Assembly: GCA_964390555.1 (NCBI GenBank) | Contig: CAYMJU010000159.1 | Location: 1 to 28,815, forward strand | DNA from: CAVTWS01 sp964390555 | GTDB lineage: Bacteria > Actinomycetota > Acidimicrobiia > Acidimicrobiales > SHLQ01 | Length of the DNA stretch: 28,815 nt | Reading direction: 5' to 3' | Shown here: in pieces, positions 8,644 through 15,284 of the stretch | Position numbering within the stretch: the first letter of the stretch is position 1 | Layout of the letters: every line of letters starts with the position of its first letter | Translations under genes and position numbers: made by a program | The notes under the pieces: generated by a model | Database searches by the model: none | What the model saw: only the letters and a program-made list of their open reading frames with translations | What the model was told of the DNA's origin: nothing

Positions 8644-10490
8644 CCCGCTGGTAGCTCGTCGACCGGGGGGACCTCGACGAGGGCGCACCCGATGACGACG
8701 TGCCGTTCGACCGGCCGTGGGTCGAGCAGTGTCGGTCGGGGCGTGTCGGGCACCTCGGCGCACACCGCATGCAGCCCCTCGGCGGCGACGATCGGTGCGC
8801 CGAACCCGACGGCGCCGGTGGTCACCGGGCCGTAGCTGGTGGGCTGGTTGGCGTTGACGGTGGCCACCGGCTTGCCGTCGATGGTGATGCGCACGGCCAG
8901 TGGCGCCGGTTCGGTCCCCGGCTCGAGCGGGGTCTGCGGCTCGGCCGCGTCGGCATCGACGGCCCATCCCGTGACCATGGTCCCGAGCTCGCCGCCGACG
9001 ACGGCGATCGCCCCGTGCGGGGCGCCCGGATCGTCGGGACGCGTCACCGGGCGAACGGCCAGCGCCAGGGCGACCGGATCGAAGTCGGGCTCGCTGACGG
9101 GGATATCTGCAGGGTCGACGAGTGCGGGGTCAACGGGTGTGGGGTCGTCCGCGGCGCCGAGGTCGCCGAGGTCGGGCACGGGGATGACCTCGATCGTGAA
9201 CCGGGATGACCGAAGCGTGTTGGCGCCGGCGCCCGCGTTCACGAGCTGGCGAAGCGTCGATCCGCTGATCTCGGCCTCCCCGCCGGTGCCGATCACCCGC
9301 ACGACCGCCTGATCGACGCGGCCCGAAGCGCCGGTCGGACCGACGACGCTGATGTTCACGAGCTCACCGATGGCGCCCGTGGCCGGCTGCAGCCATCGGC
9401 CCACCTCGGCCCCACTGAGGCCGGATATCCAAAGAGCGTTGGGGTTGGCGTAGGCATCCCACGGGTCGAGGTGCGCGGCGAGGTGCGGGCGCACTCCGCC
9501 GAAGACGTATTCGGACGACTCCGACCAGCCGCCATTGGACGAGCTGTACATGGCGAGGACGGGCTGGCGCTCGTCGTCGGTGACGAACTGGTTCGAGGTG
9601 CGGTCGACGGCGGCGACCCACCGCTCACCCCCAGGTGCGAGCGCCTTGTCGATGCCGACGTAGACCTGGTCGTCGATGGTCGCCACGAGATCGAACGCAT
9701 CGCCCCGCGCCCGAGCAGTGGTCGCTCGTTGGTAGGCATAGCTGCGGGCGGCGATGGCCTGGGCGTCGAGCGCCGCTTCGGGCCACGACGACGGCATCTC
9801 GGCCAGGCCGTAGAGGTACTGGTCGAACGTCAGTGACCCCACGATGGTGTGGACACCACCGCCGTCGGGGCTGAGCGACAGCACGCCCTCGTCGTAGCGG
9901 CGGCCGGTGGTGCTGACGCCGACCGGCTGCCCCGGCGCCAGCGCCAGCTCGATCGAAGCGCCGACGCACTGTCCCGGTTCGCAGACCTCGGGAACGATGA
10001 CCTCGACCACCGGCTGGGGCGTGTTGGCAGGTACGTGGGCGGTGACCGAGACGCCGGCGGGGATGACTGCGGCCGGCGCGCCGTCGATGGCCATGATCAC
10101 CGGACCGGTCGTGTCGAGCACGATCGTGGAGCTGACGCCGAGGCTGACCCGGAGTTCCCCGATGGGTGACGCGGCTCGGCCGACGGTGGTGTCCTGGTAG
10201 TAGGCGCGAAGGATCTGCTCGGCCGTGGCACCGGCCACGGCTCGGCCGTAGGCACCGAACTGGCTCATGCCGACGCCATGGCCCCATCCACCGCCGCGGA
10301 AGACGACCACGGCGGCCGGAGGGCGGTCTGCGGCGGGCTGCTGGGCGTCGCTGGTCGCGAGGGGACCGAGGAGCATCACGGCGACGGAGATGGCGATGGT
10401 GGCGTGAACAGCGAAGCGACCGTGGCGGCCGCTGCTGATGGCCCGGGCTCCGAACTGGGGTCGCCCGAGTAGATAGTGCCCGCTCCGCAT
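8625..10490 (-). CDS. Secreted SpoIID/LytB-domain protein (predicted peptidoglycan lytic transglycosylase)
   Basis: A 621-residue exported protein. An N-terminal Arg-rich region plus a hydrophobic stretch at about 28-48 (ending ATSDA) forms a signal peptide or anchor. The GWGHGVGMSQFGAYG motif follows at 68-82. YLYGLAEMPSSW (225-236) holds Glu231, the counterpart of the SpoIID catalytic Glu, and SSSNGG (316-321) is a further family motif. SpoIID cleaves glycan strands denuded of peptides; that activity is inferred here. The order is permuted, since canonical SpoIID has GHGVGMSQ at the C-terminus. After an acidic Pro-rich linker (440-475), residues about 490-606 form one divergent copy of the repeat seen four times in the upstream paralogue. 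A -10 box seven bases before the ATG suggests a leaderless mRNA. Confidence 0.85.
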   Translation of the reverse strand: MRSGHYLLGRPQFGARAISSGRHGRFAVHATIAISVAVMLLGPLATSDAQQPAADRPPAAVVVFRGGGWGHGVGMSQFGAYGRAVAGATAEQILRAYYQDTTVGRAASPIGELRVSLGVSSTIVLDTTGPVIMAIDGAPAAVIPAGVSVTAHVPANTPQPVVEVIVPEVCEPGQCVGASIELALAPGQPVGVSTTGRRYDEGVLSLSPDGGGVHTIVGSLTFDQYLYGLAEMPSSWPEAALDAQAIAARSYAYQRATTARARGDAFDLVATIDDQVYVGIDKALAPGGERWVAAVDRTSNQFVTDDERQPVLAMYSSSNGGWSESSEYVFGGVRPHLAAHLDPWDAYANPNALWISGLSGAEVGRWLQPATGAIGELVNISVVGPTGASGRVDQAVVRVIGTGGEAEISGSTLRQLVNAGAGANTLRSSRFTIEVIPVPDLGDLGAADDPTPVDPALVDPADIPVSEPDFDPVALALAVRPVTRPDDPGAPHGAIAVVGGELGTMVTGWAVDADAAEPQTPLEPGTEPAPLAVRITIDGKPVATVNANQPTSYGPVTTGAVGFGAPIVAAEGLHAVCAEVPDTPRPTLLDPRPVERHVVIGCALVEVPPVDELPAGQLDRS

Positions 10491-10497
10491 GCCGATG

Positions 10498-10503
10498 ACC
10501 TTA
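10498..10503 (-). promoter_or_regulatory. -10 box of the 8625-10490 SpoIID-like gene
   Basis: On the minus strand TAAGGT ends seven bases before the ATG at 10490, the spacing expected for a leaderless transcript. No good -35 is seen, which may mean an activator is needed; the TTAAGCCC pair lies upstream at 10537-10556. Confidence 0.5.
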
Positions 10504-10536
10504 GCTCAGATGAGGTGTGATCCACCGTAGTGCATT

Positions 10537-10556
10537 GGGCTTAATACGGGGCTTAA
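10537..10556 (-). promoter_or_regulatory. Tandem TTAAGCCC boxes, possible operator
   Basis: Two identical 8-base boxes, TTAAGCCC on the minus strand, lie at 10549-10556 and 10537-10544. Their starts are 12 bases apart, close to one helical turn. They sit about 35-55 bases upstream of the -10 box of the downstream SpoIID-like gene, where an activator would bind. Assignment as an operator is inference from position and repetition only. Confidence 0.35.
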
Positions 10557-10578
10557 GACCATCGGGCAGGCATCTTCG

Positions 10579-13146
10579 CTAGATCTGGACGATCCGGCAG
10601 CCGAGGTTCGGGTTCACCGAACCGGGGCCGGCGTTGATGGCGAACAGGCAGACCTGGTGACGGCCGGGGACCGGAAGCGGCACGTCGAAGCCGAATCCGG
10701 TGAGGGGACCGAGGCCGCGCGCCGCAGTCACGTCGGGTCGCGCCAAGGTCGTGGTGCCGGCTCCGACCACGACTCCGTCGACGTAGACGTGCAGGGCGAC
10801 AGCGAAGTCGAGGGCGTCGCGATCACCGACCCAGCCGGCGACGAACAACCGGCCGGCGCGGGCCTCGACGACCTCGATGATCCCGGCCGGTTGGCGATCG
10901 AGCTGGTCGAGCGTGCGGCAGCCGATCAGGGGGTTGGCGGTGCTCGGCCCGATGTTGATGGCGTAGGCGCAGATTGGTGCGTTGGTCGCCAGGCCGGGCG
11001 GCAGCGGGATCGTGGCGTCGTAGCCGTAGTTGCCGCGCACCCGGAACGCCGCGGCCACGTCGGGACGGAACGTGGTCGCGGGCGTGCTGGCGAGGAACGA
11101 TCCGTTGGCCCAGAAGTGCACGTCGGTCGACGCGTCGAGGTTGTTGCCGTCGGCGACCCAGCCGGCGAAGCGCACGGTGGTACGGGTGGCTTCGGCCAGG
11201 TCGATGGTGCCGATCGCGACTTTCTCGATCTGGCCGACCGATCGGCAGATGATCGCCGGGTTGGCGGTGCCGGGACCGGCGTTGATGGCGTGCAGGCAGA
11301 TCGGCGTGGTTGTGGGCAGGCCCGGCGGCAGCACCGTCGTGATCGAGTAACCGTGGTTCGGACCGACGGTGAACGCCGCGGCGACGTCGGGGCGCGGCCG
11401 GTCGGCGAGGGTGGCCCCGATCAGCGAGCCACCGGCCCAGGCGTGGACCTCGATCGACGCGCTGGGCGCGTCGGGGTCGAACACCCAGCCCGACCAGGTG
11501 ATCGACGTGCGATCGGCCGTGATGCTCTCGTTGTTGCCGAACGGGATGCGGTCGGTGACCGTTACGTTGCGGCAACCGATGTTCGGGTTCGGCTCGGGCG
11601 GGCCGACGTTGATCACGAACACGCACACCTGGTGGGTCCCCGGTGCGATGGCCAGGGGCACCGAGAACCCGCTGGGGACGCTCCGGCCGGTGAGGGCGTT
11701 GATGTCGGGCCGAGCGAACGCGGGCGCGCCGGTCGCGAGGAACGCACCGTTCACGTAGAAGTGCAGCGAGACCGGCCCGGTGGAGTTTCGGTCGATCGCC
11801 CAGCCCGATGCGGTCACGACGTTGCCGGTCTGTTGCACCAACTCGACCACGCCCTCGGGCACGTAGGAGACGTTGGCGATCGAGTAGTTCGTCGACAGGA
11901 TCTGGCGGCTGAGCCCACCGCCGTCGGCGACGATGCCGGAATTCATGACGGTCCGGAAACGGGTGCCGGTGACCGTTCGGGTCGCCGTCGATCCGATCAG
12001 GCGGACGTTGGCCTTGTCGTTGCGACCCGACACGCCGAACGGTCCGGTCATCTCGATGGCTCGGATGGTTCCGACGTTGGTGTCGGTGGCCTGGGCCAGC
12101 CAGCGGCTCATGTCGGCGATCGTGTACTCGCGCTGCCACGAGCCGAACGGGTTCTGGTAGCTGTCGAAGGAGTCGGGCGCGCCGCGGGCGTAGGACAAGG
12201 TCTCGACGAAGGCGTATTCGCTGTTCTCGGAGTGGCCGCCGTTGGACGACGTGTAGAAGGCGGTGATCGGGGTGCCGCCACTCGTGAGCACCTGCGTGGA
12301 CGTGGCATCGACCGCCGCCGCCCAGCTGCCGCCGAGCGCGCCGCGCTCCTTCTCGTACCCGGTGAAGGCTTGGTCGGCGGTGGTGGCGAACAGGTCGTAG
12401 GGGGTGCCTGAGGCTCGTCTCGCTGCGACCCGACTCTCGGCGTAGCTCCGCCCGGCGATCGCCTGGGCCTGGAGGGTCGCGGCGGGCCAGCTCGACGGCA
12501 CTTCGGACAGGCCGTAGAGGTAGGCGTCCATCGTGAGGCCGTCGTTGAGCACCAGCATGGCGGAGCCGTCGGGTCTCGCCCGGAGCCGGCCCCGGTGGTA
12601 GCGGTGGCCGGTCGAGGAGACCCGAACGGGCTGGTCGACGGTGAGCGGAGCGATCAACTCGGTGCCCACGCAAGCCCCGGGGGCGCACAGCCCGGCGACT
12701 TCGACCTGGACGCCGGTCCCGGTGTACAGGACTCGCACCGACGAGCCGCCCGGGGCGCTGCCGATCGTCACCCCATCGAGCACGAGCGGCAACGGCGCGG
12801 TCGGTTCGAAGACCACCTCGTTGACCCGGGCCAGCCGAACGCGCACGTCGTTGGTGACCGGGTACGCGCCGAGCGTGGTGCCCTGGTAGTAGTGGGCGAG
12901 GATCTGGGCCGCCGTGTGCCCTGCGGCGCCCCGGCCGTAGGCGCCGTACTGGCTCATGCCCACCCCGTGCCCCCAGCCGCCGCCGGTGAACAGCACCGGG
13001 TCCGACAGCGTGCCGGTCGGCGTCTGGGCCGACGACGCCGGCGTCGAGAGGGTGAACAGCAGCGACCCGGCGAGCGCGACGAGGGCGAGAACGGCCCGGA
13101 AGCGCCCACCCGCGCCGCCGCGCAGTGTGGTGAGGAGATCACTCAT
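10579..13146 (-). CDS. Secreted SpoIID/LytB-domain protein with four C-terminal repeats
   Basis: An 855-residue exported paralogue of the gene at 8625-10490. The signal peptide covers about 1-40 (hydrophobic 17-33, ending SSAQ). The permuted SpoIID domain runs from GWGHGVGMSQYGAYG (57-71) through YLYGLSEVPSSW (209-220; catalytic-type Glu215) and SSNGGHSENSEY (300-311) to about 425. Residues about 430-855 are four repeats of roughly 100 residues. Each has a GW-A/V-D turn, a VHxWxxG or VYVDG strand, RPDV, and an ending of the type INxGPxxxNPxxGCR with a conserved Cys pair, so each is probably a disulfide-bonded beta domain. Predicted role: cell-wall cleavage, with repeats anchoring to wall glycans (inference). 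TAGGGT nine bases before the ATG is its likely promoter. It lies 47 bases after the ABC ATPase gene. Confidence 0.87.
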   Translation of the reverse strand: MSDLLTTLRGGAGGRFRAVLALVALAGSLLFTLSTPASSAQTPTGTLSDPVLFTGGGWGHGVGMSQYGAYGRGAAGHTAAQILAHYYQGTTLGAYPVTNDVRVRLARVNEVVFEPTAPLPLVLDGVTIGSAPGGSSVRVLYTGTGVQVEVAGLCAPGACVGTELIAPLTVDQPVRVSSTGHRYHRGRLRARPDGSAMLVLNDGLTMDAYLYGLSEVPSSWPAATLQAQAIAGRSYAESRVAARRASGTPYDLFATTADQAFTGYEKERGALGGSWAAAVDATSTQVLTSGGTPITAFYTSSNGGHSENSEYAFVETLSYARGAPDSFDSYQNPFGSWQREYTIADMSRWLAQATDTNVGTIRAIEMTGPFGVSGRNDKANVRLIGSTATRTVTGTRFRTVMNSGIVADGGGLSRQILSTNYSIANVSYVPEGVVELVQQTGNVVTASGWAIDRNSTGPVSLHFYVNGAFLATGAPAFARPDINALTGRSVPSGFSVPLAIAPGTHQVCVFVINVGPPEPNPNIGCRNVTVTDRIPFGNNESITADRTSITWSGWVFDPDAPSASIEVHAWAGGSLIGATLADRPRPDVAAAFTVGPNHGYSITTVLPPGLPTTTPICLHAINAGPGTANPAIICRSVGQIEKVAIGTIDLAEATRTTVRFAGWVADGNNLDASTDVHFWANGSFLASTPATTFRPDVAAAFRVRGNYGYDATIPLPPGLATNAPICAYAINIGPSTANPLIGCRTLDQLDRQPAGIIEVVEARAGRLFVAGWVGDRDALDFAVALHVYVDGVVVGAGTTTLARPDVTAARGLGPLTGFGFDVPLPVPGRHQVCLFAINAGPGSVNPNLGCRIVQI
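10582..11859 (-). repeat. Four ~100-residue C-terminal repeats (protein level)
   Basis: Copies lie at about residues 430-527, 532-637, 642-745 and 752-855 of the 10579-13146 product. The shared core is a GW turn near the start, FARPD/RPRPD/FRPDV/LARPDV in the middle, a VCVF-, ICLH-, ICAY- or VCLF-type Cys strand, and a GCR or ICR ending. A fifth, divergent copy ends the neighbouring gene. The repeats are similar rather than identical, so they are old duplications. Confidence 0.8.
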
Positions 13147-13155
13147 GGCAACGCG

Positions 13156-13161
13156 ACCCTA
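13156..13161 (-). promoter_or_regulatory. -10 box of the 10579-13146 SpoIID-like gene
   Basis: TAGGGT on the minus strand ends nine bases before the ATG at 13146, giving a leaderless or nearly leaderless transcript. It lies in the 47-base gap after the ABC ATPase gene, so the SpoIID-like gene can be transcribed independently of the exporter. Confidence 0.45.
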
Positions 13162-13193
13162 CCCGCGGGATGGTACCGACCCGGGGCACCCCG

Positions 13194-14336
13194 TCACGGA
13201 ATCCGTTGCACGGTCTCCAGCGGCACGTCGATCGTGGTCGTCGGCTCGACACCGTCGTAGGCGGGGCGCACACCGATGGGCGCGCGCCCGCCGGCGATGA
13301 TGTTCCCGGCTCGGTCGAGAAGGCGGGCTTCGATGGCGTAGCGGCCGGGCGGGAGTGGTAGGGCGGGCAGCTTGAGCCCGACCTTCTCGTTCCTGTCGCC
13401 GCCGAGATCGAGCGTGGCCCGGAACGGGAGCTCGCCCTGCTGGAAGCGGAACCGGACCTCGACACGGTCAGCGTCGGGGAGCAGCGGGCTGACCAGGTGA
13501 AACGACACCGGCAACCCCGCGTAGACGAGGTCGTTGCCTTCGAGCGTCTCGACCCGGATGGCGAGCGGCGCCGGGAAGTCGGCCCGATCGAGCTCCTCGC
13601 TGGCGCCGGTCATGTAGTCGAGGTAGTCGTGCACGATCTCGATCGGGTCGCCGATGGCCTTCACCTGGCCGTGGTCGAGCCATATCACCTGGTCGCTCAG
13701 CCGCTGCACGAGGGCCAGGTCGTGGCTGACGATCACGATCGTCATGCCCGAGGAGACGAGCCGCTCGAGGTGCTCGCGGCACTGGCGCTCGAACCGGGCG
13801 TCGCCCACGGAGATGATCTCGTCGAGCAGCAGGATCTCGGGGTCGAGGTGAACCGAGATGGCAAAGCCCAGCCGGGCCCGCATGCCGCTGCTGTAGACCT
13901 CGACCGGCGAGTCGATGAACTGGCCGATATCGGCCATGTCGATCACCGGTTCGACGATCTCGTCGATCTGCTCGCGGTCCATCCCCATGATCGCGCCGTT
14001 CATGAAGATGTTCTCGCGGCCGGACAGCTCGTCGTGGAAACCGGCGCCGAGCTCGAGTAGCGCCGTCACCCGGCCCCTTGTGATCACCTGGCCGTTCGTC
14101 GGCCGGTACACCCCGGAGAGCACGCGCAGCAGCGTCGATTTCCCCGAGCCGTTGTGGCCGATGATGCTCGTGATCGAGCCGCGCCGCACCTGGAACGACA
14201 CGTCGCGGACCGCCCAGAACAGCTCCGGTCGGGTTCGGTTGAACCCGGTCAGCATGGCGCGCAGCGACCGGCCCTGATCGCGGTACAGGCGGAAGCTCTT
14301 CGACACGCCGCTCAGCTCGATCGCCGGGTCGGCCAC
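13194..14336 (-). CDS. wzt: Polysaccharide ABC exporter ATP-binding protein (Wzt/TagH-like)
   Basis: Cytosolic ATPase that powers export of a lipid-linked polysaccharide with the neighbouring permease. The ABC domain spans about 5-240: Walker A GHNGSGKST (60-68), Q-loop region LLELGAGF (93-100), signature SSGMRAR (149-155), Walker B ILLLDE (168-173) and His205. The short, spaced form of these motifs is typical of the Wzt/TagH/RfbE group. Residues about 245-380 form an extra beta-rich domain, in the position of the Wzt C-terminal glycan-binding domain. The start is GTG 14336, one base after the permease stop, with GAAGGGG just upstream; a longer reading frame from 14480 would lie inside the permease gene and is rejected. 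The 380-residue product is tightly coupled to the permease. Confidence 0.93.
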   Translation of the reverse strand: MADPAIELSGVSKSFRLYRDQGRSLRAMLTGFNRTRPELFWAVRDVSFQVRRGSITSIIGHNGSGKSTLLRVLSGVYRPTNGQVITRGRVTALLELGAGFHDELSGRENIFMNGAIMGMDREQIDEIVEPVIDMADIGQFIDSPVEVYSSGMRARLGFAISVHLDPEILLLDEIISVGDARFERQCREHLERLVSSGMTIVIVSHDLALVQRLSDQVIWLDHGQVKAIGDPIEIVHDYLDYMTGASEELDRADFPAPLAIRVETLEGNDLVYAGLPVSFHLVSPLLPDADRVEVRFRFQQGELPFRATLDLGGDRNEKVGLKLPALPLPPGRYAIEARLLDRAGNIIAGGRAPIGVRPAYDGVEPTTTIDVPLETVQRIP

Positions 14337-14337
14337 G

Positions 14338-15192
14338 TCAAGCCCCTTCGCTGGCGTTGGGGGCAAAACGAGCGAACGCGGCCCAGCCGACCGCGAAGCT
14401 GACGACGGCGCAGCCGACCATGATGAGCCACAGCTTGCCTGACGGCATCTCGAGCACGTACGTGCAGCGGCGGGCGGCATCGACGAAATGGGTCACCGGA
14501 TTGAGCTTGAGGGCCACCTCGAGGTCGAGGCCCCAGAGGTCTTTGTCCTTGACCAGCTCGGCGGGATAGACGAGCGGCGTGAGGTAGAAGAACAGGCGGA
14601 GGAACACCGTGTAGAGATAGCCGACGTCGCGGAAGCGGATGTTCGGCACCGACAGCAAGAGACCGACGCCGAGCCCGAATATCGCGGTGAGCACGAGCGT
14701 CGGTATGAGAGCGAGGAAGCTCCAGCCGACGTTGCCGTACGCGGCGTAAGCGACCACCAGAACGGCGAGCTCGACCCCGTTCGTGGTCACCGACGTGAGT
14801 GCCCTCGCCATCAGTGGTGCCGCCGGGGGGAAGTACACGCGGTGGCGGAGGTGGATGGACTGGGCGAAGGCGTGCATCACATCGGTCGACGTGATCGAGA
14901 ACACGTTCCAGATGACCAGGCCCGAGATGAGATAGTGGGCGAACGACTTGAGATCGTTCGCGCCGACCGACACCGAATCGTTGGCTCCGAGGATGAGCCC
15001 GAACACCGTCCCGTAGATGAGCAGCGTGGTCAGCGGGTTCAGCACCGACCACACCCAGCCGAGCAGGCTGCGGTTGTACTGGGTGCGCAGCTCGCGGCGC
15101 CAGGTGTGGGCGATGAACGGTCGGAATCGGACGGTCTCGCGGAACTCTCCGAGGATGCTTCGTTGTTCGGCGGTGTGCTGGGTGGCGGTCAT
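14338..15192 (-). CDS. wzm: Polysaccharide ABC exporter permease (ABC-2, Wzm/TagG-like)
   Basis: Membrane channel half of the glycan exporter. The 284 residues contain six hydrophobic segments and the features of ABC-2 permeases: an N-terminal amphipathic region with WRRELRTQYNRSLLGWVWSV (48-67 approx.), and a late conserved stretch FYLTPLVYPAEL followed by LNPVTHFVDAAR. These match the Wzm/TagG/KpsM group. The first gene of a two-gene unit, it is followed by the ATPase with a single base between stop and start. A TACACT box (15231-15236, minus strand) about 38 bases upstream is a candidate -10, leaving a short leader. The gene is divergent from the GT4-GT2 fusion, with about 90 bases of shared upstream DNA. 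Confidence 0.93.
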   Translation of the reverse strand: MTATQHTAEQRSILGEFRETVRFRPFIAHTWRRELRTQYNRSLLGWVWSVLNPLTTLLIYGTVFGLILGANDSVSVGANDLKSFAHYLISGLVIWNVFSITSTDVMHAFAQSIHLRHRVYFPPAAPLMARALTSVTTNGVELAVLVVAYAAYGNVGWSFLALIPTLVLTAIFGLGVGLLLSVPNIRFRDVGYLYTVFLRLFFYLTPLVYPAELVKDKDLWGLDLEVALKLNPVTHFVDAARRCTYVLEMPSGKLWLIMVGCAVVSFAVGWAAFARFAPNASEGA

Positions 15193-15230
15193 CGAGTCGT
15201 TGGCCGGCGAGCGGGGATCACGGCCGTCGT

Positions 15231-15236
15231 AGTGTA
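15231..15236 (-). promoter_or_regulatory. Candidate -10 box for the wzm-wzt unit
   Basis: TACACT on the minus strand, 38 bases before the wzm ATG, in the divergent region between exporter and glycosyltransferase. No convincing -35 was found. Unlike most promoters here it would give a leader of about 30 bases. Confidence 0.35.
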
Positions 15237-15270
15237 CGGCCCTGGGCGCGGCGGCCGGTGACGGCGATGG

Positions 15271-15276
15271 TACGCT
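15271..15276 (+). promoter_or_regulatory. -10 box of the GT4-GT2 gene
   Basis: TACGCT ends eight bases before GTG 15285. This spacing decides the start: in-frame GTG 15258 and ATG 15267 lie upstream of or inside the box and would not be transcribed from it. Confidence 0.5.
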
Positions 15277-15284
15277 CCCCGGCC

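Noticed and set aside
10657..12411. 584-codon plus-strand frame antisense to the SpoIID-like gene
   Set aside because: It has no recognisable domain and an Arg/Gly/Asp/Val-rich composition, and the opposite strand encodes a clear secreted protein with signal peptide and motifs.
14337..14480. 48-codon N-terminal extension of the ABC ATPase
   Set aside because: It lies inside the permease gene and has low-complexity composition. GTG 14336 has a ribosome site and the normal first residues of the ABC domain.
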